From positions 1 to 7,672 of the forward strand of contig JAAYHA010000029.1 of NCBI GenBank assembly GCA_012727545.1: DNA of 7,672 bases, given 5' to 3'. Source of the stretch: Synergistaceae bacterium. GTDB lineage: Bacteria; Synergistota; Synergistia; Synergistales; Synergistaceae. The notes under the pieces are model-generated. The model saw only the letters and a program-made list of their open reading frames with translations, was not told where the DNA came from and did not search any database. Positions 1-7,288 of the stretch are shown here, piece after piece; the first letter of the stretch is position 1, and every line of letters starts with the position of its first letter. The translations under genes and the position numbers were made by a program.

Positions 1-2558
1 TTCAGTCCGAGCTTGTGACAGAAAGCCACGCTTGACGGGTTTCCTCCGTGCTCACCGCAAATACCGAGCTGAATGGAGGGATTGACCTTGCGGCCTCCGT
101 TAGCACCTATCTCCATCAAGCCTCCAACGCCGTCACGGTCAAGCACTGCAAATGGGTTCTGTGGGAGTATCCCTTCAGAAACGTACTGGCCAAGGAACTT
201 GCCTTCCGCATCATCCCTTGAATACCCAAAAGTCGTCTGTGTGAGGTCGTTTGTTCCAAAGCTGAAGAACTGTGCGTGCTGAGCAAGCTGATCTGCCACC
301 ATGGCAGCCCTTGGAAGCTCGATCATCGTTCCAACAAGATATTCCACTGTGCAGCCGTACTCCTTCATTATTTCGGGAGCTATCCTGTCGACCATTTCCC
401 TCAGTATTCTCATCTCTTCTTTTGTAGCGACGAGCGGGATCATTATATCCGGAACAGGGTCAATGCCTTTAATAACAAGCTTACAGGCTGCGCTGAATAT
501 TGCCCTGACCTGCATTTCATAAATTTCAGGATAGATGATGCCAAGCCGGCATCCCCTGAAACCAAGCATCGGGTTTGATTCATGCAGCTCGTGGACTCTG
601 GCTATAGTATTCTGGACAGCTTTAGCCTCGGGGCTGTCTGCAGGAAGGCTTTTGAGTTCCTTCTTAAGGTCGGGAAGTTTTGGCAGGAACTCATGAAGAG
701 GAGGATCAAGGAGCCTTACTGTCACCGGCAGTCCGTCCATCGCTTCGAATATTCCCAGGAAATCTTCCTCCTGCATCTTTTCGAGTTTTTTGAGATGTTC
801 GATCCTTTCATCTCTGGTGGATGCAACTACCATGTCCTGCATTACAGGCAGCCTTTCGGGAGCCATGAACATGTGCTCTGTGCGGCAGAGGCCTATCCCC
901 TTTGCACCAAAGCTCCTTGCCCTTCGCGCATCTTCAGGGGTATCGGCATTGGCCCAGACCTCAAGGGTCGAGATCCTGTCAGCCATCCTGAGAAGCTCGC
1001 TGAAATCTTCATCAAACTGTGGTTCGACCAGATCCACTTTTCCAAGGATGACCTCGCCCTTCGTTCCGTCAATAGTTATGAAATCGTTCTTTTTTACAAC
1101 TGTTCCATTTACTGTGAAGGTTCCTGAAGCAAAGTCGATCTTTATGCTTTCGGCACCTGATACACAAGGCTTTCCTAGCCCTCTGGCAACGACAGCAGCA
1201 TGACTCGTCATGCCGCCATGAGCTGTAACTACACCCTGAGCAGCAAAAAGCCCGTGGATGTCATCAGGAGTCGTCTCCGGGCGAACAAGGATGATCTTCT
1301 CACCTTTTTCTCCTCGCTCTGCAGCTTCATCTGCATCAAAGACAACATATCCGGCCGCGGCTCCGGGTGATGCAGGAAGTCCTTTTACCAGGGGCGATAC
1401 TTTTGCTTTGGGGTCTATCTGTGGATGGAGAAGCTGTTCGACCTGTTCGGGGGCAACTCGCTCTACTGCAGTCTTTTCATCTATAAGGCCTTCCCTGAAC
1501 ATGTCCATGGCGACCTTTACAGCTGCAGCTGCGGTACGTTTTCCGTTCCTTGTCTGTAGTATGTAGAGCTTGCCCTTTTCAACGGTGAACTCTATATCCT
1601 GGGCATCCTTATAATGCTGCTCAAGGAGATCGGCTATGCGGCAGAATTCTTTATATACATCGGGCATCGCGGTCTCAAGCTGCGAGATCTCAACAGGAGT
1701 CCTTATGCCTGCGACTACGTCCTCTCCCTGTGCATTGATAAGATATTCACCGAAGAGCCTGTCCTCACCGGTCGACGGGCTTCTTGTGAAGCAGACCCCG
1801 GTGCCGCAGTCATCGCCGAGGTTGCCGAATACCATGGTAACGACACTCACAGCCGTTCCGTATGACTCGGGAATGTTGTTGATCTTTCTGTAAGTGATGG
1901 CCCTTGGTGTGTTCCAGCTGCGGAATACCGCGTCTATTGCAAGCCTGAGCTGCTGCCATGGGTCAACGGGAAAGTCCTTGCCTGCTTCCTTCACTATTGC
2001 CTTGTACTCTTCTACAAGTTCTTTCAAAGCCGCGGCAGAAAGTTGGTTATCATCCTTTACGCCATTCTCTGCCTTCTTGTCGTGGAGTTTCTTTTCAAAA
2101 CTGGAATGTTCTACTCCCATTACTACATCGGAGAACATCTGTATGAAACGGCGATAGCTGTCATAGGCAAAGCGCTCGTCACCGGCTGCCTCAGCAAGGG
2201 CGGAAACGGTTTTATCGTTCAGTCCCAGGTTAAGGATCGTATCCATCATGCCGGGCATAGATACAGGTGCCCCGGAACGAACTGAAACCAGCAGCGGATC
2301 TTTTTCGCCTCCGAATTTCTTGCCGGCAAGAGCTTCGACTCTTGAGACCGCGGCTTTCACTTCATCCCATATATTCAGAATAAAGTCCTTTTCCTTCCAA
2401 TATTCATGACATGCTTCCGTGGTAATGATAAATCCCGGAGGTACCGGCAGCCCGATCTTCCACATCTGAGCAAGGTTAGCTCCTTTACCGCCAAGAAGGA
2501 TCTTCATTCCTGCGTCACCTTCACTGAAATCGTAAATATACTTTTTAGCCTCGAGCAT
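1..2558 (-). CDS. ppdK: Pyruvate, phosphate dikinase (3' end cut off by window)
   Basis: This cytoplasmic enzyme interconverts ATP, pyruvate and phosphate with AMP, PEP and pyrophosphate. In anaerobes it serves either gluconeogenic PEP synthesis or pyrophosphate-linked glycolysis. The frame is open from an ATG at 2558 to the window edge, 852 codons; the family is usually about 870-880 residues, so roughly the last 25 are missing. In order I see the N-terminal ATP-grasp region (GGKGANLAQM, residues 23-32; RSGAPVSMPGM, 94-104), the phosphohistidine domain (GGMTSHAAVVARG with catalytic His453), and the C-terminal PEP/pyruvate barrel (CRTEHMF, 558-564; GTNDLTQ, 768-774; GICGEHGG with catalytic Cys834). 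All key residues are present, so it should be active. The start is supported by an AGGGAGGT ribosome binding site six bases upstream. The gene follows glyS by 59 bases in the same direction. The Thr two residues before His453 is the site PpsR-type regulators modify in relatives, but no such gene lies in this window. Confidence 0.97.
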   Translation of the reverse strand, partial: MLEAKKYIYDFSEGDAGMKILLGGKGANLAQMWKIGLPVPPGFIITTEACHEYWKEKDFILNIWDEVKAAVSRVEALAGKKFGGEKDPLLVSVRSGAPVSMPGMMDTILNLGLNDKTVSALAEAAGDERFAYDSYRRFIQMFSDVVMGVEHSSFEKKLHDKKAENGVKDDNQLSAAALKELVEEYKAIVKEAGKDFPVDPWQQLRLAIDAVFRSWNTPRAITYRKINNIPESYGTAVSVVTMVFGNLGDDCGTGVCFTRSPSTGEDRLFGEYLINAQGEDVVAGIRTPVEISQLETAMPDVYKEFCRIADLLEQHYKDAQDIEFTVEKGKLYILQTRNGKRTAAAAVKVAMDMFREGLIDEKTAVERVAPEQVEQLLHPQIDPKAKVSPLVKGLPASPGAAAGYVVFDADEAAERGEKGEKIILVRPETTPDDIHGLFAAQGVVTAHGGMTSHAAVVARGLGKPCVSGAESIKIDFASGTFTVNGTVVKKNDFITIDGTKGEVILGKVDLVEPQFDEDFSELLRMADRISTLEVWANADTPEDARRARSFGAKGIGLCRTEHMFMAPERLPVMQDMVVASTRDERIEHLKKLEKMQEEDFLGIFEAMDGLPVTVRLLDPPLHEFLPKLPDLKKELKSLPADSPEAKAVQNTIARVHELHESNPMLGFRGCRLGIIYPEIYEMQVRAIFSAACKLVIKGIDPVPDIMIPLVATKEEMRILREMVDRIAPEIMKEYGCTVEYLVGTMIELPRAAMVADQLAQHAQFFSFGTNDLTQTTFGYSRDDAEGKFLGQYVSEGILPQNPFAVLDRDGVGGLMEIGANGGRKVNPSIQLGICGEHGGNPSSVAFCHKLGL

Positions 2559-2564
2559 CTTGTG

Positions 2565-2572
2565 ACCTCCCT
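2565..2572 (-). promoter_or_regulatory. Ribosome binding site of ppdK
   Basis: The minus strand reads AGGGAGGT, an almost full anti-16S match, ending six bases before the ATG at 2558. It fixes the ppdK start and suggests that ppdK is translated independently of glyS. Confidence 0.85.
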
Positions 2573-2596
2573 GATTTAAAATTACGGGTATGCATT

Positions 2597-2602
2597 ATTA
2601 TA
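2597..2602 (-). promoter_or_regulatory. Possible -10 box of an internal ppdK promoter
   Basis: The minus strand carries a perfect TATAAT in the A+T-rich gap between glyS and ppdK. A start site near 2590 would give a leader of about 30 bases, enough to hold the ribosome binding site. I find no good TTGACA-like box 16-18 bases upstream, and a TATAAT in such A+T-rich DNA can occur by chance, so this is a weak call. Confidence 0.3.
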
Positions 2603-2617
2603 TTAATATCATTTTAA

Positions 2618-4678
2618 CTATTTTAAAAGACTGAAATCTCCAACAAGCAGGAAGAAATCCTGGCACTTTTTAAGAAGCGCGAGCCTGTTGTTCCTAAGGT
2701 CAACATCCTTGTCCATAACAAGAACATCGTTGAAAAACTGCGCTATTACCGGAGCAAGCTCTGCAAGTACTGAGGCCAGCTTTTCCCAGTCAAATTTGTC
2801 TACGGATACCCTGGCATCTTCTTCAAGCACTAGCAGCTTCTCATAGAGCTGTTTTTCTGATGTCTCGACCAGTTTTGAAAGATCCACTTCAGCAGGGGTA
2901 ATTTCTGCTTTGTTCAGCAGGTTTTTTACCCTTACCGCGGCTGTTATGAGATCAGTAAACCAGACCTCATCGCTTCTTTTTTCAAGAGTCTCGGCCATTC
3001 TGAAAGCCTGAAGCGGACGATTTGAAATTGTCTGAAGGACAAGCTCAACAACTTCATGCCTGAATCCTTTTTCCCTCAGCTGGACCTGAAGGCGCTGACG
3101 TACAAACAACATAATTTTTTCCGTCGTATCGCTGTCCATACCAAAGGCAGATGCTGATTTTTCAAGAAGCTTTTTCAGATCGATATCGAGAGGCATTCCC
3201 CAGATTATCTCATTTATGCATCTTGCAGCCCTTCGAAGACCGTAGGGATCCTGAGAAGATGTCGGTTCAAGCCCGATCTTATATATGGCGGCAAGGGTAT
3301 CTGCGCGGTCTGCAAGACCAATAAGAGCTCCGGCCGGACCGGAAGGGATGTTGTCTCCGGCAAACCTTGGAAGATACTGCTCGTAAAGAGCAATAGCCAC
3401 TTCTTCGGCTTCCCCTGCTTTTTTGGCGTATTCCCGTCCCATGACTCCCTGTACATCAGCAAATTCGTAAACCATGCTTGTTACAAGATCTGCCTTTGCC
3501 AGTACTGCAGCTCTTTCAACAACGTTTCTTTTGCCGGTAAGGGATAGTTCGTCAGTCAGCCAGAGAGCAAGCGCTTTTGTCCTCTGGACCTTGTCGTAGA
3601 CAGAGCCAAGCTGTTCCTGATAAGTTACAGACTTAAGCTCGTTTGCAAGATCGTCCAGAGACTTCTGCAGGTCCTCTTTCCAGAAGAAAGCCGCATCATA
3701 TAACCTTGCCCTGAGGACTCTCTCGTTGCCTTCCCTTACTACCTTCATGTCTTTCGCCTTATTGTTGCTCACACCGACAAAATTGGCCATCAGTTTCCCG
3801 TCTTTGCTCCTTACCGGGAAATACCTCTGGTTCTTAGCCATTGAAAGTACCAGCACCTCTTCAGGAATTTCAAGGAAATCTTTATCGAAGCTCCCGTAGA
3901 AAACAACAGGGTACTCGTTGAGATGTACATTTTCTTCAAGGAGTGCGGGATCGACTTCGACCCTCGCTCCAAGTTCCTTTTCAACTTCGGCTATCCCGTC
4001 GAGGATCATGCTTTTTCTCTCTTCCGGATCAGTTATCACAAAATTGTCTTTCATTGCCTTTTTGTACTCTGAAAGAGTTTTGACCTCTATCAAGCCTGAA
4101 CCCATAAATCTGTGGCCTCTCGTGCAGTTTCCGCTTTTTACTTTTCCAAATTCTACGTTTATGACAGACTCTCCATATAGGGCCACGATCCATCTTACAG
4201 GCCTTGCAAAACGAACTGTTGGGTCAGCCCAGTACATACTCTTCTGAAAAGAGAGCTTCTTAAGTATTTTATCCAGTATGTCGGGGAGGACTATTTTTGT
4301 TGACTGGCCTATTTCTTTTTTTTCAGCAACTACATACTCAGCTCCGTTGATCTCCTGAACTTTGAGATCTGAGACATCCACTCCCCTGCTTCTGGCAAAC
4401 CCTTCAGCAGCCCTTGTGGGTCTCCCTTCCGCATCAAAGGCCTGTGCCTTTAACGGGCCCTTTGACACCTCTACACTGTCTTTCTGCGAATCAGCGAGAT
4501 CGGTGACAGTCAGTACAAACCTTCGCGGCGTGCACTCGACTATTATGCCGGAATAGCCTATGTGGGCTGCGGCAAGTTCATCTTCCGCGTATGAGGAGAG
4601 GTCGGCCAAAGCCTTGGGCATAAAACGCGCGGGTATCTCTTCCGTTCCTATTTCAAAAAGAAGGTCTTTTGCGGACAT
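2618..4678 (-). CDS. glyS: Glycyl-tRNA synthetase beta subunit
   Basis: This is the beta chain of the bacterial alpha2-beta2 glycyl-tRNA synthetase. It binds tRNA-Gly and completes the cytoplasmic enzyme whose catalytic core is GlyQ. The 686 residues match the family's usual length of nearly 690. Recognisable blocks are the N-terminal FEIGTEEIPARFM (8-20), YPVVFYGSFDKDFLEIPEEV (256-275), MAKNQRYFPV (280-289), KADLVTSMVYEF (395-406) with QGVMGREYA (410-418), and SSQDPYGLRRAA (474-485). The C-terminal anticodon-binding (DALR-like) region ends with VMDKDVDLRNNRLALLKK (654-671). The ATG shares one base with the glyQ stop (TAATG), a layout that favours coupled translation and equal subunit supply. 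The gene ends with TAG at 2620-2618, and no terminator hairpin follows before ppdK. Nothing is missing or broken. Confidence 0.98.
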   Translation of the reverse strand: MSAKDLLFEIGTEEIPARFMPKALADLSSYAEDELAAAHIGYSGIIVECTPRRFVLTVTDLADSQKDSVEVSKGPLKAQAFDAEGRPTRAAEGFARSRGVDVSDLKVQEINGAEYVVAEKKEIGQSTKIVLPDILDKILKKLSFQKSMYWADPTVRFARPVRWIVALYGESVINVEFGKVKSGNCTRGHRFMGSGLIEVKTLSEYKKAMKDNFVITDPEERKSMILDGIAEVEKELGARVEVDPALLEENVHLNEYPVVFYGSFDKDFLEIPEEVLVLSMAKNQRYFPVRSKDGKLMANFVGVSNNKAKDMKVVREGNERVLRARLYDAAFFWKEDLQKSLDDLANELKSVTYQEQLGSVYDKVQRTKALALWLTDELSLTGKRNVVERAAVLAKADLVTSMVYEFADVQGVMGREYAKKAGEAEEVAIALYEQYLPRFAGDNIPSGPAGALIGLADRADTLAAIYKIGLEPTSSQDPYGLRRAARCINEIIWGMPLDIDLKKLLEKSASAFGMDSDTTEKIMLFVRQRLQVQLREKGFRHEVVELVLQTISNRPLQAFRMAETLEKRSDEVWFTDLITAAVRVKNLLNKAEITPAEVDLSKLVETSEKQLYEKLLVLEEDARVSVDKFDWEKLASVLAELAPVIAQFFNDVLVMDKDVDLRNNRLALLKKCQDFFLLVGDFSLLK

Positions 4679-5583
4679 TATTCTGCGCCTCCTTCAGCTT
4701 TTTCAAATTTATCGAATTTCCCTTTCAGAGGGTGTCCCATCTTTTCTCTCTGTTCAAGATATGCCTGGCAGCAGGCGCTTGCGACAGCCCTGACCCTGCC
4801 TATGTAACCCGTGCGCTCCGTTACGCTTATTGCATTTCTTGCATCAAGGAGGTTGAAGGAGTGTGAACATTTCAGGACGTAATCATATGCGGGAAGAACG
4901 AGCCCTCTTTCAAGTATTTTTTTTGATTCGGTTTCGTACATGTTGAAAAGTTGAAATAGCATCTCGGTACTCGCCACTTCAAAATTATATGTTGAGTGCT
5001 CGACTTCACCTTTATGGTGGACATCACCGTATTTTACGTTTCCGACCCATTCAAGGTCATAGACATTGTCTACCTTCTGTACGAACATAGCGATGCGTTC
5101 AATGCCATACGTGAGTTCGGCAGGGACCACATCCATATCCAGTGAGCCCATTTGCTGGAAATATGTGAACTGGGTAACTTCCATTCCATCAAGCCAGACT
5201 TCCCATCCAAGACCCCATGCTCCGGTCGTTGGATTTTCCCAGTCATCTTCAACAAATCTGATGTCATGCTCAGCAGGATCGATTCCCAACACCTTAAGGC
5301 TCTCAAGGTACATCTCCTGAATATCGTCGGGTGCCGGCTGGATTATTACCTGATACTGATAATAATGCTGCAGCCTGTTGGGGTTTTCTCCGTACCTGCC
5401 GTCCGTAGGCCTCCTTGAGGGTTCCACATAAGCCACGCGCCAGGGTTCGGGACCAAGCACCCTAAGTGTTGTAGCCGGATTCATTGTTCCGGCGCCAACT
5501 TCTATATCATATGGCTGCTGAACGACACATCCCTGCGATGCCCAAAAACTTTCCAGGCGCATTATAATTTCTTGAAAATTCAC
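4678..5583 (-). CDS. glyQ: Glycyl-tRNA synthetase alpha subunit
   Basis: This is the catalytic alpha chain of the tetrameric glycyl-tRNA synthetase, a class II aminoacyl-tRNA synthetase that activates glycine with ATP and charges tRNA-Gly in the cytoplasm. The 301 residues match the family's usual length of about 300. The N-terminal block QGCVVQQPYDIEVGAGTMNP (17-36) is typical. Class II motif 2 is seen as PSRRPTDGRYGENPNRLQHY (55-74). GAWGLGWEVWLDGMEVTQFT (121-140) is the glycine-pocket region, motif 3 is TYGIERIAMF (158-167) with Arg163, and the C-terminal helical part holds HSFNLLDARNAISVTER (241-257). Translation begins at a GTG (5583), supported by AAGGAGG nine bases upstream. The next in-frame ATG, codon 8, lacks such a site. 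The 47-base gap from recO is too short for a T-box leader, so glycine-dependent T-box control is not visible here. Confidence 0.98.
   Translation of the reverse strand: MNFQEIIMRLESFWASQGCVVQQPYDIEVGAGTMNPATTLRVLGPEPWRVAYVEPSRRPTDGRYGENPNRLQHYYQYQVIIQPAPDDIQEMYLESLKVLGIDPAEHDIRFVEDDWENPTTGAWGLGWEVWLDGMEVTQFTYFQQMGSLDMDVVPAELTYGIERIAMFVQKVDNVYDLEWVGNVKYGDVHHKGEVEHSTYNFEVASTEMLFQLFNMYETESKKILERGLVLPAYDYVLKCSHSFNLLDARNAISVTERTGYIGRVRAVASACCQAYLEQREKMGHPLKGKFDKFEKAEGGAE
4688..4694 (-). promoter_or_regulatory. Ribosome binding site of glyS, inside glyQ
   Basis: AAGGAGG on the minus strand lies within the last codons of glyQ, nine bases before the glyS ATG at 4678. It confirms that start and shows that glyS has a strong site of its own in addition to the one-base overlap. 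Confidence 0.85.
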
Positions 5584-5592
5584 TCTCTGCTG

Positions 5593-5599
5593 CCTCCTT
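5593..5599 (-). promoter_or_regulatory. Ribosome binding site deciding the GTG start of glyQ
   Basis: AAGGAGG on the minus strand lies nine bases before GTG at 5583. It selects that codon over the ATG seven codons further in. Confidence 0.85.
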
Positions 5600-5630
5600 C
5601 AGATAGCACAAAAACTATATTTGATGAATT

Positions 5631-6356
5631 TTAATCCATATCAGTGAAAAAAGTAACCAGTTTTTTTAACTCATCAGTATATAAAGACGATTTTTCCTGA
5701 GATACTGACCACTCAATAAATTTATCATGGCTTAACAGAGCGGCGAAACGAAGCGATCTTAGTTCCTTGGCATCCAGGTCACATTTGCATGCACCGTAAC
5801 AGGAGGCACAGATCAGTCCATCATTTGTCCATTTTGCACCTGAGTCAAGTTTTGAGCCGCAATTCACACAGAGATTGAGGGACGGTGCAAGCCCTGTTTC
5901 TTTTAAAAGTCTCCATGTAAACCGGTACTCTACTAGGTCAACCGGGCAGTTTTCTTTTAGCAATAACATCGATGACCAAAGTAATGTAAGTATATTATTG
6001 CTTTCATGGCCTACCATCAGAGTTTTAGAAAGCCTTTTGTATAACTTGAGTGCAGATTTCAATTTTAGGGCCGAAGACCTTAGCGAGATAAAGTCTTCCT
6101 TTACTTCGGCTCCCTGCAGATACAGCCTTGCCGGACTCTGATAGAGGTCAAATTCTGCCCAGGTCAGAGGTTCTATGGCTCCGCCAAACCTGCACTTAGT
6201 TTTTGATGCAGGAGCGCTTACCCACATCGGGCCCATATCCCTTAAAAAAAGCAGAAGGGATTGCCCCTCTCCTGAGGAATCCCTTCTCTGCAAGACAGTT
6301 CCTATCTGCTTATAATACCCTTGAGGAAGTTTTTCCAGTTCAAACGAAGATATCAA
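5631..6356 (-). CDS. recO: DNA repair protein RecO
   Basis: RecO works with RecR in the RecFOR pathway, displacing SSB and helping RecA load onto gapped single-stranded DNA. The 241 residues match the family length of about 240-250. The N-terminal OB-fold starts near residue 14 (KQIGTVLQRR, then LLLFLRDMG at 34-42). A helical middle section follows, then a zinc-binding motif with CVNC (163-166) and CASC (183-186); Cys190 and Cys192 lie just after. Sequence similarity is weak outside these parts, as is common for RecO, so the call rests on the OB-fold start, the Cys4 motif, the length and the place after era. The start is a TTG whose TTGA overlaps the era stop. An in-frame TAG two codons upstream excludes an earlier start, and the next ATG (codon 41) would remove most of the OB-fold. 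Only a poor GGGG (6365-6368) precedes it, so translation probably depends on ribosomes finishing era. Confidence 0.9.
   Translation of the reverse strand: MISSFELEKLPQGYYKQIGTVLQRRDSSGEGQSLLLFLRDMGPMWVSAPASKTKCRFGGAIEPLTWAEFDLYQSPARLYLQGAEVKEDFISLRSSALKLKSALKLYKRLSKTLMVGHESNNILTLLWSSMLLLKENCPVDLVEYRFTWRLLKETGLAPSLNLCVNCGSKLDSGAKWTNDGLICASCYGACKCDLDAKELRSLRFAALLSHDKFIEWSVSQEKSSLYTDELKKLVTFFTDMD
6244..6292 (-). terminator. Intrinsic-terminator-like hairpin and T-tract inside recO
   Basis: On the minus (sense) strand the perfect 10-base arms AGAAGGGATT (6287-6278) and AATCCCTTCT (6262-6253) enclose 15 bases that can form a further 4-bp stem (CCTC/GAGG, loop AGGA). A GC follows, then seven T residues (6250-6244). 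Two more G-C pairs are possible at the base with a 2-base bulge (GC at 6291-6292). Stem plus T-tract in the transcribed orientation is the form of a rho-independent terminator, but it lies in recO codons 22-38, so it may act only when translation is poor, or not at all. Confidence 0.4.
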
Positions 6357-7288
6357 AAACTATACCCCAGTCGCCTAAGTTCTTCCTGTGATTTTCTCCA
6401 GCCCGGCTTGACCTTTACCCAAAGCTGCAGATATATCGGGTAACCAAACTTCTCTTCAAGCTCTTTCCTTGCAGCCATTCCAATGGTTTTAAGCTTTGCT
6501 CCGGATCTTCCGATTATTATCGCCTTCTGGCCTTCACGGTCAACTACTATAGTAGCTCTGATCTCACAGGTCTTGAGTTCCGGATACTCTTCCGGGCTTT
6601 TAAACTCTTCTACGACTACGGCAGTACCGTGGGGCACTTCCTGATCGGTAAAATTCAATATTTTTTCCCTTATTACCTCAGCAGCCAAAAATCTTTCAGT
6701 TGTATCCATGAGCATATCAGCAGGGTATATCGGAGGCTGCATCGGAAGCATTCCGCTCAGAGTTTCGATAAGCACGTCCATATTGACACTTTTTTTTGCA
6801 GAGAGAGGGACTACCGCCGCCGGAGATATCCTTGTTTCGTACATTTCGACAGTCTTCCAGAAAACTTCCTGGTCAGAAAATTTGTCTATCTTATTAACTG
6901 CCAGAACGATTGGGACAGTGGAATTGGAAAGGAACTCCAGTATGATCTCCTCTTTCTCTCCGATAGTACGGTCACCCGCTTCCACTACAAAGCAGATAAC
7001 ATCCACCTGAGAAAGGGTCTTGGCGGCCTCTTTTACCATAAAGTCCCCAAGCACATGTTTTGGTTTATGTATACCCGGAGTGTCAACAAATATGATCTGT
7101 TCCTTCTCCGTGGTCAATATACAGCGAATCGCATTCCTGGTAGTCTGAGGTTTGGATGAGACAGCCGCGACCTTTTCCTTCAAGAGCGTATTGATAATTG
7201 AAGATTTGCCAACGTTTGGTCGTCCAAGAAGCGCAACAAAACCGCATCTGTACTCATGTTCTTCATTTGCAATGATATTATTTGTCAT
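6353..7288 (-). CDS. era: GTPase Era
   Basis: Era is an essential GTPase that binds the 3' end of 16S rRNA and checks maturation of the 30S subunit, linking ribosome assembly to growth. The 311 residues are near the usual 300. The GTPase domain has G1 GRPNVGKS (22-29), the switch I region with QTTR (48-51), G3 DTPG (69-72) followed by IHKPKHVLGDFM, G4 NKID (132-135) and G5 SAK (163-165). The C-terminal RNA-binding KH domain covers roughly residues 200-300, with the GxxG loop in IIIGRSGAKLKTIG (257-270). All nucleotide-binding residues are intact. The ATG at 7288 lies inside the end of cdd (11-base overlap) and has AAGGGAG (7304-7298) nine bases upstream. The stop TGA shares bases with the recO TTG. 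A few extra N-terminal residues (MTNNIIANEEHEY) precede the domain and look unremarkable. Confidence 0.98.
   Translation of the reverse strand: MTNNIIANEEHEYRCGFVALLGRPNVGKSSIINTLLKEKVAAVSSKPQTTRNAIRCILTTEKEQIIFVDTPGIHKPKHVLGDFMVKEAAKTLSQVDVICFVVEAGDRTIGEKEEIILEFLSNSTVPIVLAVNKIDKFSDQEVFWKTVEMYETRISPAAVVPLSAKKSVNMDVLIETLSGMLPMQPPIYPADMLMDTTERFLAAEVIREKILNFTDQEVPHGTAVVVEEFKSPEEYPELKTCEIRATIVVDREGQKAIIIGRSGAKLKTIGMAARKELEEKFGYPIYLQLWVKVKPGWRKSQEELRRLGYSF

Noticed and set aside
582..1127. Long plus-strand open frame of 181 codons
   Set aside because: It lies fully antisense to ppdK, whose minus-strand frame is continuous with all family motifs; the plus-strand product resembles no protein family I know.
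5584..5630. A glycine T-box riboswitch upstream of glyQ, as found before glyQS in Bacillus
   Set aside because: The gap is only 47 bases, far shorter than a T-box leader, and I see no specifier stem, antiterminator or terminator pair in it.
5650..5670. A6/T6 inverted repeat near the end of recO (minus strand AAAAAACTGGTTACTTTTTT) as a terminator
   Set aside because: The stem is only A-U pairs inside coding sequence, and no separate U-tract follows a G+C-rich stem. It would be too weak.
6629..7159. Plus-strand open frame of 176 codons
   Set aside because: It is antisense to the complete, motif-bearing era gene and has no recognisable domain; it is a shadow frame.
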